Of a stretch of DNA of 64,000 nt, positions 50,088 through 62,210 are shown one piece after another; within the stretch, counting starts at the first letter, position 1, and every line of letters begins with the position of its first letter. The notes below the pieces were generated by a model. It was not told the DNA's origin and ran no database searches. It saw only the letters and a list, made by a program, of their open reading frames with translations. Source of the stretch: Stichopus chloronotus (lineage: Eukaryota > Echinodermata > Holothuroidea > Aspidochirotida > Stichopodidae); assembly GCA_021234535.1 (NCBI GenBank), contig CM037836.1:20512769-20576768 (forward strand), in the 5' to 3' direction. The position numbers and the translations under genes were made by a program.

Positions 50088-51650
50088 TTGAACAACCCTT
50101 CTCACCCCTCCCCCCACGCCAGTGGGTAGTCCCAATCCATGACATTACCATGAGGTACCCCCACAGAAGGACTACTGATCTACCAAGTTTCAGTTGACTA
50201 CTACAAGGCTCTACTGAAGGGGGGACCAACTGTGATTTTGGCGCGCTTAACCGCTCAACGAAGTGCAATATCTCCTCCCCCCCCCCCCTGTATACTAGGG
50301 ATGAGATAATTATTGAATGATTGCTAACCCTCTTCTTTGAGAAAGTAGCTTTATATTTATTTTTATTTATTTATTTGTTTATTTTTTTTTGATACTAGAC
50401 AACTTTTGTGTGACAATCAGATTATGTCTGAGACTCATTTTCCTCGTTAACTCAAAAGATGGCGCAATGCAGTTTTTGTTATTCCACATCCTTGATGTTC
50501 AAATATCGCCGAATCGATTGTCGGCTGTTGGCCTAATTTATCAAGGTGGTATGTTGGGTGGCTGTGATTTTAGGTTCAGTCACACCAGATGCTTTAAGTT
50601 AATGGTGTTTAATCAAAAGGGCGGGCTATCCAGCTAGAATTTGTCCCTTCCGATTTTCCCTTCCGAATTTCTCCCGATGTTATACATACTGTTCTGGTTG
50701 AAAGTCATCGTTATAAAGCAGTTCAGGGAAGCATGGGATATTTTGTTTGTGCTTCACTCGCATTTTTTCCTCTCCGCAGTTTGTTTGTTTGTTTTTTTTT
50801 TCTATTCTGAAGCTCTGTAACCCTTTACACTGTATGTCTGTGTAGGTCTATTTGAAATGCAGAGTACAAGTTTCAGATCTTCAAGTTGCCCTTTCATTTA
50901 TTCATGTTGCTACATAGTTGTTTCCTGGTCAGTTGTTAACATGATTTTTCTATTCAACCGAAGCAATTCAACAAGGCGACAATTTTCGTATTATAAGCCA
51001 TGGAGTTATCGAAGTGAGCATTTAAGTTGAACATTAACTTCCCAAACTTACAGTGGTCAAGTAAAAGAGGCATACATGCATGCAATTTGCTCCCTCGTGC
51101 TCCCTTCTCCTTATGCATTGTGCTCCCTTCAATAAATATCTGGGTCTTCATTATTGTAGTGCGCCGCACTGCAATCTTGTCATAATCCTTGTAGGGTTCA
51201 TAACGCCTATCATGCACGTAACGTAACTTAGTTCTCAAAATATGCGCGTTCGACTTTTTAACAATACTGTAGTGGTAACTGCGAGCTGTGGCCGTCTTTA
51301 AACCAAAATCTACGGAGGAAAAGCAAATGACACAACTGCAAGAGCGATTTAAGGAGTTAAAGTGATGATCGAGAGAGCCCTGCACATAAATTTCCAGAAA
51401 ACGCCATGAAATGTGGTTCGGCCTTTTTTCGATGAGGTGATAAATCTGGAGTATCAACGTTGTTTCTGGATTGGTATGCAATACAACGCCATTGTGTTTA
51501 ATATGCTGTCACAGAATGTATACTGCTTTACTGCTTTTTAGTGGATACAACATGACTTCCTTGTACAGAATCATGTACTGCTCTCATGTTCCATTTCAGT
51601 GGTGAAACAGAAAGCCAGTTTTGACAAATGTACAGCAGTACTAGAGCATT
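48810..51650. other. Intergenic between OSTF1 and LINE fragment
   Basis: Contains a CA microsatellite (50056-50085), a C12 run (50277-50288) and poly-T stretches. A 175-codon minus frame (50954-51481) matches nothing I recognise. Confidence 0.4.
50056..50085. repeat. CA microsatellite
   Basis: About 15 AC dinucleotides in a row. Confidence 0.95.
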
Positions 51651-51699
51651 CTTTATAACTCAGAGCAGAACAGTCTTGTGGGACAGATAAAACGATAAG

Positions 51700-52290
51700 G
51701 GTCAGCAGTTCTACGACGTTATGAGAGAGATCCCGGATTTTCTAAAGCAGACGCTGTAGCAATTGATAATTTATTGAAATGTACAGACTGGACAAATGGA
51801 ATGAGTGGCAAGAGTGCTTCAGAATGTGGACTGATCGTAGCTGATATATTGAAGTATGTTCTGAATCATCATGTTTCAGGGAAGTCTCGGTGTCGTAAAA
51901 GTAGTAGGCTTTCGTGGATGAATAAAGAAGTCCGGTGTGCCATTAGACATAAGCGGAAAATGAAGAGGCGCGTTATAGGATGAGTAATTCTGTTTCTGAC
52001 CTTCATAAGTTTAACATCCATCAATTTAGAGTGAAAGGGTTGATCTCTAAAGCTAAAATGAATTTCGAGCAAAGTATCGCTGATGATACTAAGGACAACC
52101 AGAAGGCATTCTTTTCTTATGTTAGGTCTAAGCAGAAGTTTAAGGAAACTGTTCTCTCAGAGCTCCTAATGCAGATAATGTAGTTACTCTCTGACAGTGA
52201 AGATCTTTCGAAACTTTTTAACGATTATTTTGTGTCATTTTTACCCAAGAAGATTTGTCAAATCTCCCTAGTGCCATGGCCGATGACTCC
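51700..52290 (+). pseudogene. LINE fragment (CR1/L2/Jockey type), linker between endonuclease and RT
   Basis: Reads YERDPGFSKADAVAIDNLL ... SRLSWMNKEVRCAIRHKRK, then, after a frameshift near 51975, HKFNIHQFRVKGLISKAK ... FFSYVRSKQKFKETV, then, after another, DSEDLSKLFNDYFVSFL. This order (W.N.E....I..K, then F..YVR.K, then A/LF.DYF.S) is the region just before the reverse transcriptase in CR1/Jockey-group elements. The frameshifts make it inactive, and the RT domain itself is missing. Confidence 0.65.
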
Positions 52291-52525
52291 CTGACTTAAC
52301 CGGCACTTTCGCTCGCGGCGCTACATGAAGGGCAAGTCCGTCGTCAAAGTATACAGACAGGCACAACCTTCAATTAAAAATTCCACTGAAAATGTCTGAA
52401 TTGATGGAAATACATTAAACTCATATAGAGAAAAAGAGATTTTGTCATTTTTTCATCTCAACATATTAAATTTACGCCAAAAATTTCAGAGGGAGGGGGG
52501 GGGGGGAGCGAACACCTGATACAGC

Positions 52526-52772
52526 CAGAGTCACACTGAGCCGGATTCAACACGCGATTCAAGTCAAAATTAAAATTACATAACTTGAATTGCTGTTTAC
52601 ATCAATGAATGCAAAATATCAACTTACAAAATCAGTTGCCTCATTCCAGACAGATCACGACTGAAAGCAAAACGTGACGATCTTTCATTCCAAACAGCTT
52701 TTATGATCAATTCAATATGCACTACTTAAGTCGAAAGTTGAATCGTGTGTTGAATCGCGCAAATGTGACCTG
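52526..52772. mobile_element. 247-bp non-autonomous element with long terminal inverted repeats
   Basis: The left end CAGAGTCACAC...GGATTCAACACGCGATTCAA pairs with the inverted right end CAGGTCACATT...CGATTCAACACACGATTCAA over more than 30 bp. The ends begin CAG. No coding frame and no clear target duplication. A G12 run lies just outside at 52495-52506. Confidence 0.7.
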
Positions 52773-52779
52773 GGCTTCA

Positions 52780-55700
52780 GACGGCGTTCACATTATATAC
52801 GGTACTGTCAAAACATTGTAAGGCCGCCACCCAGAAATCCTCTAGCTGCTAAAACCCCCTCAAATGCATGAGCATTTATTTGATCAACGCAGCACCAAAA
52901 TCGAGAGATTACACAATACAAGCTGAAATAAGTCATACCTCAATAAATTTTTTAAAGGCCTCATGAGAACAACCTCACGTGATGAATCATAATTATTGTA
53001 ATTTAAATAATAATTTCCGTCCATTGATTCTGGGAATTACTTTCGTAAATCACTCGCACGTGTCATGCGAAACGCCACTTATCACTTTTTTACTTAGTAT
53101 GTATTTACAGAGAGGCACAGGTTAATTTACACAGAGGTATATAGAGATCGTAACGTTGGACGAAAACTTGGCCGTGGTGATCGCCCTTTCGTTGCGAAAA
53201 CAGCCGCGGTAATTTGCGATCCACTAGTCGTGGAACGAGCTTTCCTGTGAATCGTTTTATGTAACAATTTCACTATAGCATCACATTTTGAACAGCCGTC
53301 TCAGCAGTCAAAGTGTTCTGGCAAGTTTACAGCTGTGATAGGTCTAAGTGTAGTTTTGTTGGGGTCTGAACGCAAAGGAAGAGTGAAGCATTCAAGTTTC
53401 TTATAATGGTTTACCATCGTTGATTACAAACATTGAAATTCTTACTTTTGTTCGGAAATATCGACGATGATACTCAGCCAGTGTTTTTCCTGCATAACTG
53501 AGCAGGTTCTTACGACTAAGATGTGAAAGTAGGCGAGCCTAGATGCCTTTAGTGACAACACAACCATATACCACAAGGAAAAAAACACACACAACATACA
53601 AGTTTATATTATAAGCAGCTAAAGCAACCTTTTTCAAAGGTCCCTGTTTGTACCCCCCTCCCACCTCCCCGACTCGTCGGTAGGGACTTGAATCAACTGA
53701 AGACTAGGAAAGCGATGGGACTCTATGAAAAAAAAAAAGTCACACGAAGTTCCTTAAATTTCTAAAATGTTGCTTGAGGATATTTATCACATATTACCAA
53801 GATGACCTTTAGAAATAGGAAAAAAATATATACATTTTGCAAATTGACGCCTTCTTGACCGAGCAGCATGAAACTGAAAGGCTCCTAACATTCTAATACT
53901 TTTTTTTTTCTTCAGTGACTTGACTTTGAGCGATTTTGACGTGATAGTTACAACCGAGATTTTTTTACGTCTCGAATTACGCTTTTATCGACAAGAAAAA
54001 CCTCTCGTAATTCCGAGAGGACTTGTAGAATCCCGAAAAGTCATGGTTATCTTGTCACAATATATACGTTCTGATCACCGTAAAGGACCGACTGAGAAAA
54101 GTGACGACATTTAATGGAATTCGTTGAAGTTGCATAGCGCCCCACATTTGACGTATCGTTTCGTATGCTTGTCACTGTCAGTTGGTGCAGGGGGATTATT
54201 GTGTCATTGGACACATCGAGCTTCGTGTTGCCGTACTCAATCTTTACGAAGAGTCACGCACCGACAGTCGCCGTCTGTTTGTGAGATATCGAATGTAAAA
54301 TACTGACTTCACTATTGGGAAAATATGGAAAACTCTGATCTTCTATTGGCCCATTGTTACACCTGAAATTCATTTCGTCTACGTATACTTAGAATCTAAA
54401 AGAAATAACTTGTATTTATCATTTGTTCAAAAAACGTATTGTTCTCAGAGAAAGATTTAAACATCTTGGTTACTCTCACAAAATACCTGCCTCCGCGACT
54501 GCAGGAGCTGGTTGACCTATTTTACGATGGCAATTAACCCAACAATACGAAGTCCTTGAATAAAACATCGACACTTCAGTGAATACTTTTGCGTTTTGTT
54601 GTGAATGTAAAAAGTGGGGACCGTCAACAATTTGAAAGAGGGTATACGTGACATAAAATTGAGAAGGCTGAGCTCCAGACGGCAAGTGCCACTGTTTGTT
54701 GAATTAAATTATATGGCAAATGTTCATACTGTAGGTGCAAAAGGCATCATCTCACACTAACTTGTCTTTGAATCCCCCTCCACCACCCCACCCCCCCCCC
54801 CCCCTCTTTACCGTCATCAGCAATTGTAAGTAATCGTCTTATAAAATAGCCCTTTTTCCACCTCCATACAAATCACTGGATGACATGGTGCACAGGAAAG
54901 GTGACCACAGGTTTACAAGGAAATGCAACAATAAAAGGAAAAATTTGGCAATTATTGGTAACAGATTCCTTCAGCGTGCTGGCTATGCGATACTCAATAT
55001 GGACGTATCGTTGTTTTGTTCATTTTACTAACTTCGTTTCCGGAGGCTGTTTCGCGATGGCAACGGTATACCATAGCCAATTCAAGTGATTTGGTCCACA
55101 CTAGCATAGATACTGTTTAAGAATTATTCATTAGTCAATATTACATCAGCAATATTGAAGAGGCACATTCAGTTGTTACGTGAAATTCACGCGCAGCCCT
55201 CCTAACCCTGTCATTTTCTTCACATATTAAGTAACAAGTGGTCAAACTAAGAGGAGTCCCGTGCAATTTGGTTTTTGAAAATTCGTGACCTGACCGACTT
55301 TTCACATTAGAACTTCTTTATATGCACACAGCCAGTACACTAGTTATGAGGGTGATTTTTTTTAAATGAGAGTTTCCATCATTAGCTATTGGCTGTGAAT
55401 CTGGACTAACTGTGCACTTTGTCATGTGTTTTGCTTTGCAAAGTCCTCATAAACTTATCGGTATCAAATCAAGGAACACTTTGAACATAACAATTACAAG
55501 ACATTTTTGTCACTACCCGGAATTTGTATTGATATAGCCATATACCTTTACAAAGTAGCTTTTCGTCCTTCTCTTCTTCTTTTTCTCTTTTTTTTTCCTT
55601 TTTTTTTTTTTGCTTTATTTTCATTCTTTTCCTTTCAAACTTACAAGTACAATTAAAGAAAGTCTCCGAGAATCCTTTCACTGATGTACTGGCTCTCTGC

Positions 55701-58300
55701 CACGCACATGCCACCTCTTGTCACAAGTAGGCTTAATGATGCTGAGAAACCTTTTCAGATTGTGTTATCTCACGAATGATGATTGTCTTCGCCATCGGAA
55801 CCACGTGACACATAGAACCCACGACTAAAGATTTATCAATGATTGCGCTAAGGTGGAGCCAGTGCATTTCTACGGTTTCTATTCGTATGACACAATATTT
55901 TTCGTTCCCCCCCCCCCCTTTTTTTTCCCATTGTATAGCCACGGCGGTAAACATATGTCTCAATTGTATACAGCACAAGATGTCTTTCTGTGCGACTGTA
56001 TTTATTTGGAAAATTCGCCGTAATACCACCGTACGTTGAGGAAAGAAGTTGAATTAATCAGATATACACCTAAAGCAAACCCAATGACGTTTATTTGATT
56101 CGAATCACAAACTTGCTTCACGTTATATGATGTAAAAGGGAACAGCATTTTTCAGTCCATGTTATGTCCCATTGATGTTCAAAACTTAAACTTAAACTAG
56201 AAGAAAGAACGAAACAATTTTTTTTTTTTCTTTTGACCACTCTGTGATCAAGAAATATTATACAAGAAGAAAAAAAAACCTTCACAGAAGAGGACAAACG
56301 TGTCATGTCTCATCAACAATGTTACAGTGGAGGAAAACGATATAAAGTTAACTGTCACAATCAAAGTTAAAAGTATCAGAAATAATTCTCGGAGTGTTTA
56401 ACAATTATCCCAGGGACTCTCACTACGAAAGGGCATAAATTCTCATAAATGAATTAGGCACTTGAGACCTAATGCACACCAACGCATAACTCATGGTTTT
56501 TCTGTTTGAATAAGTTTGTTCTGGTCAAGGAAGATTTCCAGTTGCTTCAAGGTCATGAAATGTTATGAACAGAATAAATTGCTTCAATTTTTTTTGTTGT
56601 TCCTTGAAATTGAAATTAAGTCTGACACCAGTGACGTCACAGATTTATCATGATGCTATGCGGTAAGGCAATATAAAACTTTGCGTAAAAATTGGTAACC
56701 TCTAAACTGACTTGAGTACTGAGGAATGGTTTCCACCGTTAAAAAAAAAGAGAAGCAAATTCTCTTAATTCATGAAATGTGAGTCTTTCTGGCTGATAAA
56801 TCACTTTTAAACGATTGGTTTTTAACCATGTCTCCCTCTTTTAATGGTGAATGCACTTCTCAACTCCATTGAAACGAAATGTTTAACAAAACTTGTCTGT
56901 CAAATAGTTACTCTACATTAGAACTGACGATCTCTCAAGACGTAGCCGCATGCCCTTTCCTGGAAACAATTCTCACTGCAGAAAATGTGTCTGTCTGTAA
57001 ATTTTAGGGGGTAACCTTCTTCAGATTTTTAACAATTTAATTGGTTAATGTGGTTGCAGATTATACAATCAATCACTGCGTGTATATCTTTATCGCTAAA
57101 TTGAGCTGGTCGTCAGTACAAATCTTCAAAACCTGTAACTGATTGAGGGAGTTAGAAAAACAAGTTTTTAGTGCTAACTATGGATACAATAAAGCAATGT
57201 AAGTAACGTTAATGAAGAGCCAACATATTGCCATGATTAATTAGGTCGCAATGGGATTAATCAATTCTATCAAGGGAAAATAGTTACGTCTTCATTCCAG
57301 CATTGTAGCTTCTGTAATCCTGGAAAGAAGACCTATACGCACAAAGGAGATCCGACAGTATTAAATACTAAGTCGAGATAGTTATAAACGGTACCCCTTG
57401 CTGTGAATGCTTGTATTTTATTTCGTAAGTTTTACCTTAAATTACTTTGACCTTCTTTTGCTTCCGCTAATTACTCTCTGTTAAATATATTTGGGCTGAC
57501 ATTTTTTTTAGGTGTGAGGTTGGGGAGAGGAACGATATTTGTAAATTTTATTTTGACAATTTGCCTCCATAAAAATTCTAGTTGAAATTTACCGATTATA
57601 GGTTGTTAGGACTGCAAAATGGAACCAAAAAAAGTTACAAGAAAATTAAAAATAAAAAAAGCAAGAACACGTTCACTGTAATTTATCATCAAATCTGTCT
57701 TATGTGTTTCTCCTTGAATTGTACAAGAATTGTGATTATTTGTTTGTTTGTTTGTTTTTTACATATCATCTTGTTGTTTTAGTTTTTATCACATGAAAAG
57801 AAAAACATCGCAATGAATATAAAGTATATACAGTACAATGGCTCAGCAATAAACTAGTGCTTTTAAACCACAATAACACATTTGAAAGTATGTACTAATT
57901 TTTAACGTACGTACTGATTAATGAACTAATTTTGTAATCAACATAAAATAACGACATATTTTTTATTTGTTACATAACACAGTGCGGTAGAGGACTTGAA
58001 CACTATCTTTCATAAATGCCAAAGTATACATGAAAAATTAAATGCTGGCTTCCTTTCTGAAAATAGCCACAAATTTTCTTAACAAGAAAATTATGTAGAT
58101 GTTAAATACGTCTTCAGTAGACGAGGCATCGTAAACAAGTGAAAGAGATGTTTGTTTACATCAAAATGATAATAAGATATCAGAACTATAAGTGAGCCCA
58201 TACAAAAATGCATCTTTTAACGGAAAGCGAAGATACTATTGTAGGTAGAAAAGCTTTGTGACTTCACGTGATCAAATTTTCGAGAATGGTATCGGAAAAC
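52780..58300. other. Intergenic between LINE fragment and SKOR
   Basis: No exon supported on either strand. Homopolymer C runs at 54791-54804 and 55907-55918, a pyrimidine-rich stretch near 55565-55640 and GTTT repeats near 57738 are the only features seen. A SKOR coiled-coil exon was looked for here and not found. Confidence 0.4.
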
Positions 58301-58307
58301 ATCTGGG

Positions 58308-58660
58308 TAAAGGGAAGTACGGGAAGCAATTACGTCAAGAATTTAGCATAATATGGCACACAAAGAAAAAAGCTTAAATCATTCTTAAACTAATCAGACT
58401 TACCAAAAAAAAAAATCGCCATAGACCTCCTCTACCCAAAACAGTTTGCAAAAGATTGGTTAAGGAAAGTGCGTCCTTTAAATTTTTGAAAGTATGGGGG
58501 AACAACTTATTTTTGAGCAATACAAATAACTGAATTTCTATCTGCGGGAGAACTGCTTATTGAAAAGAGGGCTATCTTCCGGCTGTTTTTTTTTTTTTAA
58601 TAATCTATCATTCTATGTCCATTGTTGGTTTTAAAACCTGAGTCCTCCTGTAAAACAAAC
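58308..58660 (+). mobile_element. TTAA-type MITE, copy 3 (decayed)
   Basis: Starts GTAA then AGGGAAGTACGGG. The interior retains TTTTTGAAAGTATGGGGGAAC, AATAACTGAATTTCTATCT and AATCTATCATTCTATGTCC phrases of the family. The right inverted repeat is lost. It lies downstream of SKOR. Confidence 0.7.
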
Positions 58661-58927
58661 AAGTGAGACAGATTTGAATCATATTGATCGAATGAATTAT
58701 AGGCTTAAGAGAGATTTACCTGGTAGAAACGACTTAAAATTCCCACATCTATTTCATCATGCAGTAGTGAGTGCATTATAAGTCGCTGTGATGGATAGTC
58801 GTGCAGAAAATATGTATAAAAAAAATGGCAACTAACCATCTTTACTCTATAAAGACACAACAAATCGACTGGTGAAAGCAACTAGATTTAGTTATATTTA
58901 AGATAGATATTTTTTAATACTAACGCT

Positions 58928-58933
58928 TTTATT
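58928..58933 (-). terminator. Candidate SKOR polyadenylation signal
   Basis: AATAAA on the minus strand about 700 bp after the SKOR stop. It would serve if the TGA at 59635 is the real end of the gene. Confidence 0.25.
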
Positions 58934-59634
58934 CAAGAGTCACAAACACATTCCTTGAGAAGAATGAATAATTTTCAAAAATTATTAATTTCTACAAGAA
59001 AACGTGTTTGCTATTTTAACGAATCTTATTTAACTTTTTTGTATTATTCATGTATTTACTTTCGTGTGCTCTCTCACCATTAACCCTGTATGTGGGTTCA
59101 CAAAATGTATATGCAAACTTACATCGACGGTGAGGTTTTTTTTTTTTAAATGGTCACTGACATAAGTACAATGATTGCCGCTTTCAAAGACCTTAGAATC
59201 TGTCTTTAACATGGATAGAAGAACTTTGAACAAATTGAAACTACAGTGTGACATGTTAACAAGGGAACAAACCTGTTTCAGTGTTAGAGCGTTAAGTTGC
59301 TTTTCTTTTTTTTTTTTGGTGAAAATAAATCGTGTAAAATCCCATCACTACTTTAAATAGGCTAAATCTATTTTCTATTGATGATAAATTATTGTAATAT
59401 CTCGAGGTGGAAGAATATATACACATACACATAAAAGTGATGCTTTTCACGATGGAATTAAGATCATCATCTCTAACTGTGAAAGAAGATCTGTCAATGT
59501 CCAATAGGTCATTAAAGTTACCAGATTGCACAAATTACCCTTTCGGATTCCAATCCTTTCATTTCACATTTGGCCTTTCTTGTTCTATCTCATATGTGTA
59601 ACACATGATATCGTCTATGAAGAGAGTTGCGCGG

Positions 59635-61372
59635 TCAATCATCTTCTGGCAGCTGTGGCTCCCTGTGAACGTGCGCATTGAAACCCTGTTCATCTAACGG
59701 CTGTTCGACATCCACTTCTTCTTCGTCTGTCTTGGCTGTCTTTTCTCTGACCCCTATTTCAGTGTGAAAGCTACCTCTTATCACCCCGGGACTGCTGCTG
59801 TCTTGAAATGAATCGACGCTTAAAATAGGAGACGAAGGGCGAGAACTGGCATGTCTCGCGTGCTGTTCCTCTGACGACAGCTTTGAAAGGAGGGGTCTGA
59901 ATGCAGAAGACGGCTGAGACCTATCAGAAGAAGATGGAACGACGATGTCCTGCCCAAGTGGTGGTGCCGCACCCCATACTCCGCTCGACCTACGTCCTGG
60001 AACTGTCACGTCTTGGTCGCCACCACCTCGTTTAGTGAAACATACCTTGTCATCCCCGGGGACCGTTTCGTGTGGAGGACTGAAGCACATGGGTTGACCC
60101 CTGGAGAACATCAACGCGTGCCACGTGCTGAGAAGAGACGGCGGTAGCACTCCAGGAGCAGCCAAAGGGCCCTTCCAGAATGGGTCGAGGGATATGTGAG
60201 GAGGGAGAAAGCCACGCAGGGTGTCCGGCGGAAAATTGATGCCGTGGTTATCGTGTAAGCTAGCAGTCCTCAAAAGATGTCGGGCGGGGTCAGGTACGAA
60301 AGGTGCAACGTGTCTCTGGATCGAATGGTGTTGCAAACTGGCGATGGAATTAGCAGACGGACATAAGGGGTCGACTTTGGGTTCTTCTTGACGGATACCA
60401 CGTAAAGGTGGAAATGCTTTGTTGCTATCGCATGTGAGAAGACCGTAACCGGCCAAAGGTGGAAAGACTTTCAGTTTCTCCAATTGGAAAGGATTAGCGT
60501 GACATCCGTACGGTTCGAGATATCCGGGCAAGGAAGATCCTCCGGGGTGTTGAGCTTGCTTCTCCGACCCATGTGTTATTCGACGTCGGTTTCCTCCGTT
60601 GAACATGGCCTTCACGTCTTCCCAGGCCTGTTGTAAAGCATCGTTTGGGGTTTCATCGACGAGAAATATGTGTCTCCTCCACGAATTGAAATTGGCAGCA
60701 TCCGGATGTCGGTACTTGGAATCGGGCAGCCGATGGGTGTGAAATATGAATTTGTTCGGTGAATAAAAAAGGCTGCAGTACCGGCATTTGACGCACTTGG
60801 CTCGGGAACTGTTGTACCTAGAAGGGATGAAGCTACCTCTACAACCCCACGCGCATTTGTGGTAAACGTCAAATGCGAAGTTTTCTGGTAGTTTCGGAGG
60901 TGTGTTCTCCACCAGGAAAGATTTGCAAAGTCTCTCTGCCTCTCGAAGGGTTATCATACCGCAACGGCGGGAAGAAGCTGGCATAGCTCCGACGCGACGG
61001 AGCATCTCGAGCTGTACCGGGGTGCACTGAACACAAGTGACTCCCAGTGCAACCCGTCTGTTGTGAATCTCGTTGTAACTGTAATCTTTTAATAGGATGT
61101 TGGATATTTGGGCGAGGCAAAGTCGCTCGACGCCGTCCATGATGAGAGCAGCTATTGGTGCTCCGAAGAGAATGACCGTGTGACACTGTGTAGAATTCTG
61201 AACGGGTCTCACGGGGCCTTCCTCCTTAGAAGTAGATGAATCTCCTGAAGTTTCTTTCTTTGTATCTCTCGATCCGGGAAAGAGGCTGAATACCTGTTTC
61301 TCCGATGCAGAGTTTTGATGTCCTATCTGTGAGGCGGGCTTGGTCTCCATACTCATACACTTTTTTCCTATT
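59635..61372 (-). CDS. SKOR: SKOR/Fussel, SKI-family transcriptional corepressor (main coding exon)
   Basis: One uninterrupted frame of 573 codons from ATG at 61356 to TGA at 59635, in an exon that starts after acceptor ttctctag at 61373. Residues about 58-150 match the Ski/Sno Dachshund-homology domain (RLCLAQISN, YNEIHNRRVALG, CVQCTPVQLE, SSRRCGMIT). Residues about 160-255 match the SMAD4-binding region with its metal-ligand set (C188, C191, C194, H206, H208), then PDAANFNSWRRH and AWEDVKAMFNGG, which are SKOR1/SKOR2 hallmarks. The rest is Pro/Ser-rich and ends in an acidic stretch with EEEVDVE. Known family role: nuclear corepressors of BMP/SMAD and LBX1 signalling in neurons. The frame upstream of the ATG is open back to the acceptor, so the true start could lie in an earlier exon. 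No strong GT donor is visible near the stop, and the C-terminal coiled coil of vertebrate SKORs is absent here. Confidence 0.93.
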
Positions 61373-61558
61373 CTAGAGAAAAGAAAAGCAATGTAAAAAG
61401 CAATTTTACTTGATTTGCGCTTTTTTTAGGAGAACTTACTAAAGGTAAAGCGTAATGCACATCGCACCCAGATACATGGATTTACTGTAATTATTCTCGT
61501 GCAAGGCAGTCAATTAAATATTACTTTACTTTGAAATGATTTAAGCAAGTATTTCGTT

Positions 61559-61911
61559 TTAAAGGGAAATAGGGCGTTTCTTTTACAGGAAACATCCATA
61601 CTTTAAAAGCCAACGTTTGTGGAAGCAGATTGATAGATAATTCGGAATAACGAAGGACAGTGGCCTTTTTTTCAAGAAATAAGTTTCTCCCTGATAGAAA
61701 TTCAGTTATATGTTGCTCAGCACTAAGTTGTTCACCCAAACTTTTGAAAATTCGAATGATGCACTGTCCGTTACTCATCACATGCATAATGTTTCGAGGA
61801 GATGAAGCTTTGGCAGATGTTTATTGATGCGACTGAATGGTTTAACTATGACTAACTCTATTTCTTTTGTATGTCAAGTTGGTGTATTCTAAACGCCCTA
61901 TTTCCCTTTAA
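61559..61911 (-). mobile_element. TTAA-flanked MITE, copy 4 (best preserved)
   Basis: The body is 61563-61907. Both ends read AGGGAAATAGGGCGTTT inward and are flanked by exact TTAA (61559-61562 and 61908-61911). The interior is the reverse complement of copies 1-3. It lies about 190 bp upstream of the SKOR acceptor, so it sits in a SKOR intron if a further 5' exon exists. Confidence 0.9.
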
Positions 61912-62162
61912 AAGATGGAAAATACATCACAGATATATTGAGAAAGTACAAAAATAAACAAAACAGAAAGAAAGAAATTTAGAGAAAATTATAATCATCA
62001 TTAAATTTAAAACAAGAAAGTTCTTGAAAAGCAAACAATTTATTAGCCCGGGAAACGAAGTAACTATGTGATCTTGATATGAATAGTTTCGTATACAGGC
62101 CAACTGTACACAACTGGGCATTCCTCAGTCGGGGCCAAGACCATTTAATATGTAGCTAGGTA

Positions 62163-62210
62163 AATATCGGCGTAATCAAGATCTTAGGGTAACATATCGG
62201 GGTAATCAAG
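62163..62210. repeat. 30-bp imperfect direct repeat
   Basis: atatcggNgtaatcaag occurs at 62164 and 62194. Confidence 0.75.

Noticed and set aside
50954..51481. 175-codon minus-strand ORF
   Set aside because: No motif recognised and no splice or promoter support. It lies next to a LINE fragment and may be repeat-derived or chance.
55469..55714. Lys/Glu-rich minus-strand ORF resembling a coiled coil, considered as the missing SKOR C-terminus
   Set aside because: The charged stretch comes from a T/C-rich low-complexity tract and has none of the heptad sequence seen in SKOR coiled coils.
60612..61186. Two further minus-strand ORFs within the SKOR exon
   Set aside because: They are alternate-frame shadows of the conserved SKOR domain region.
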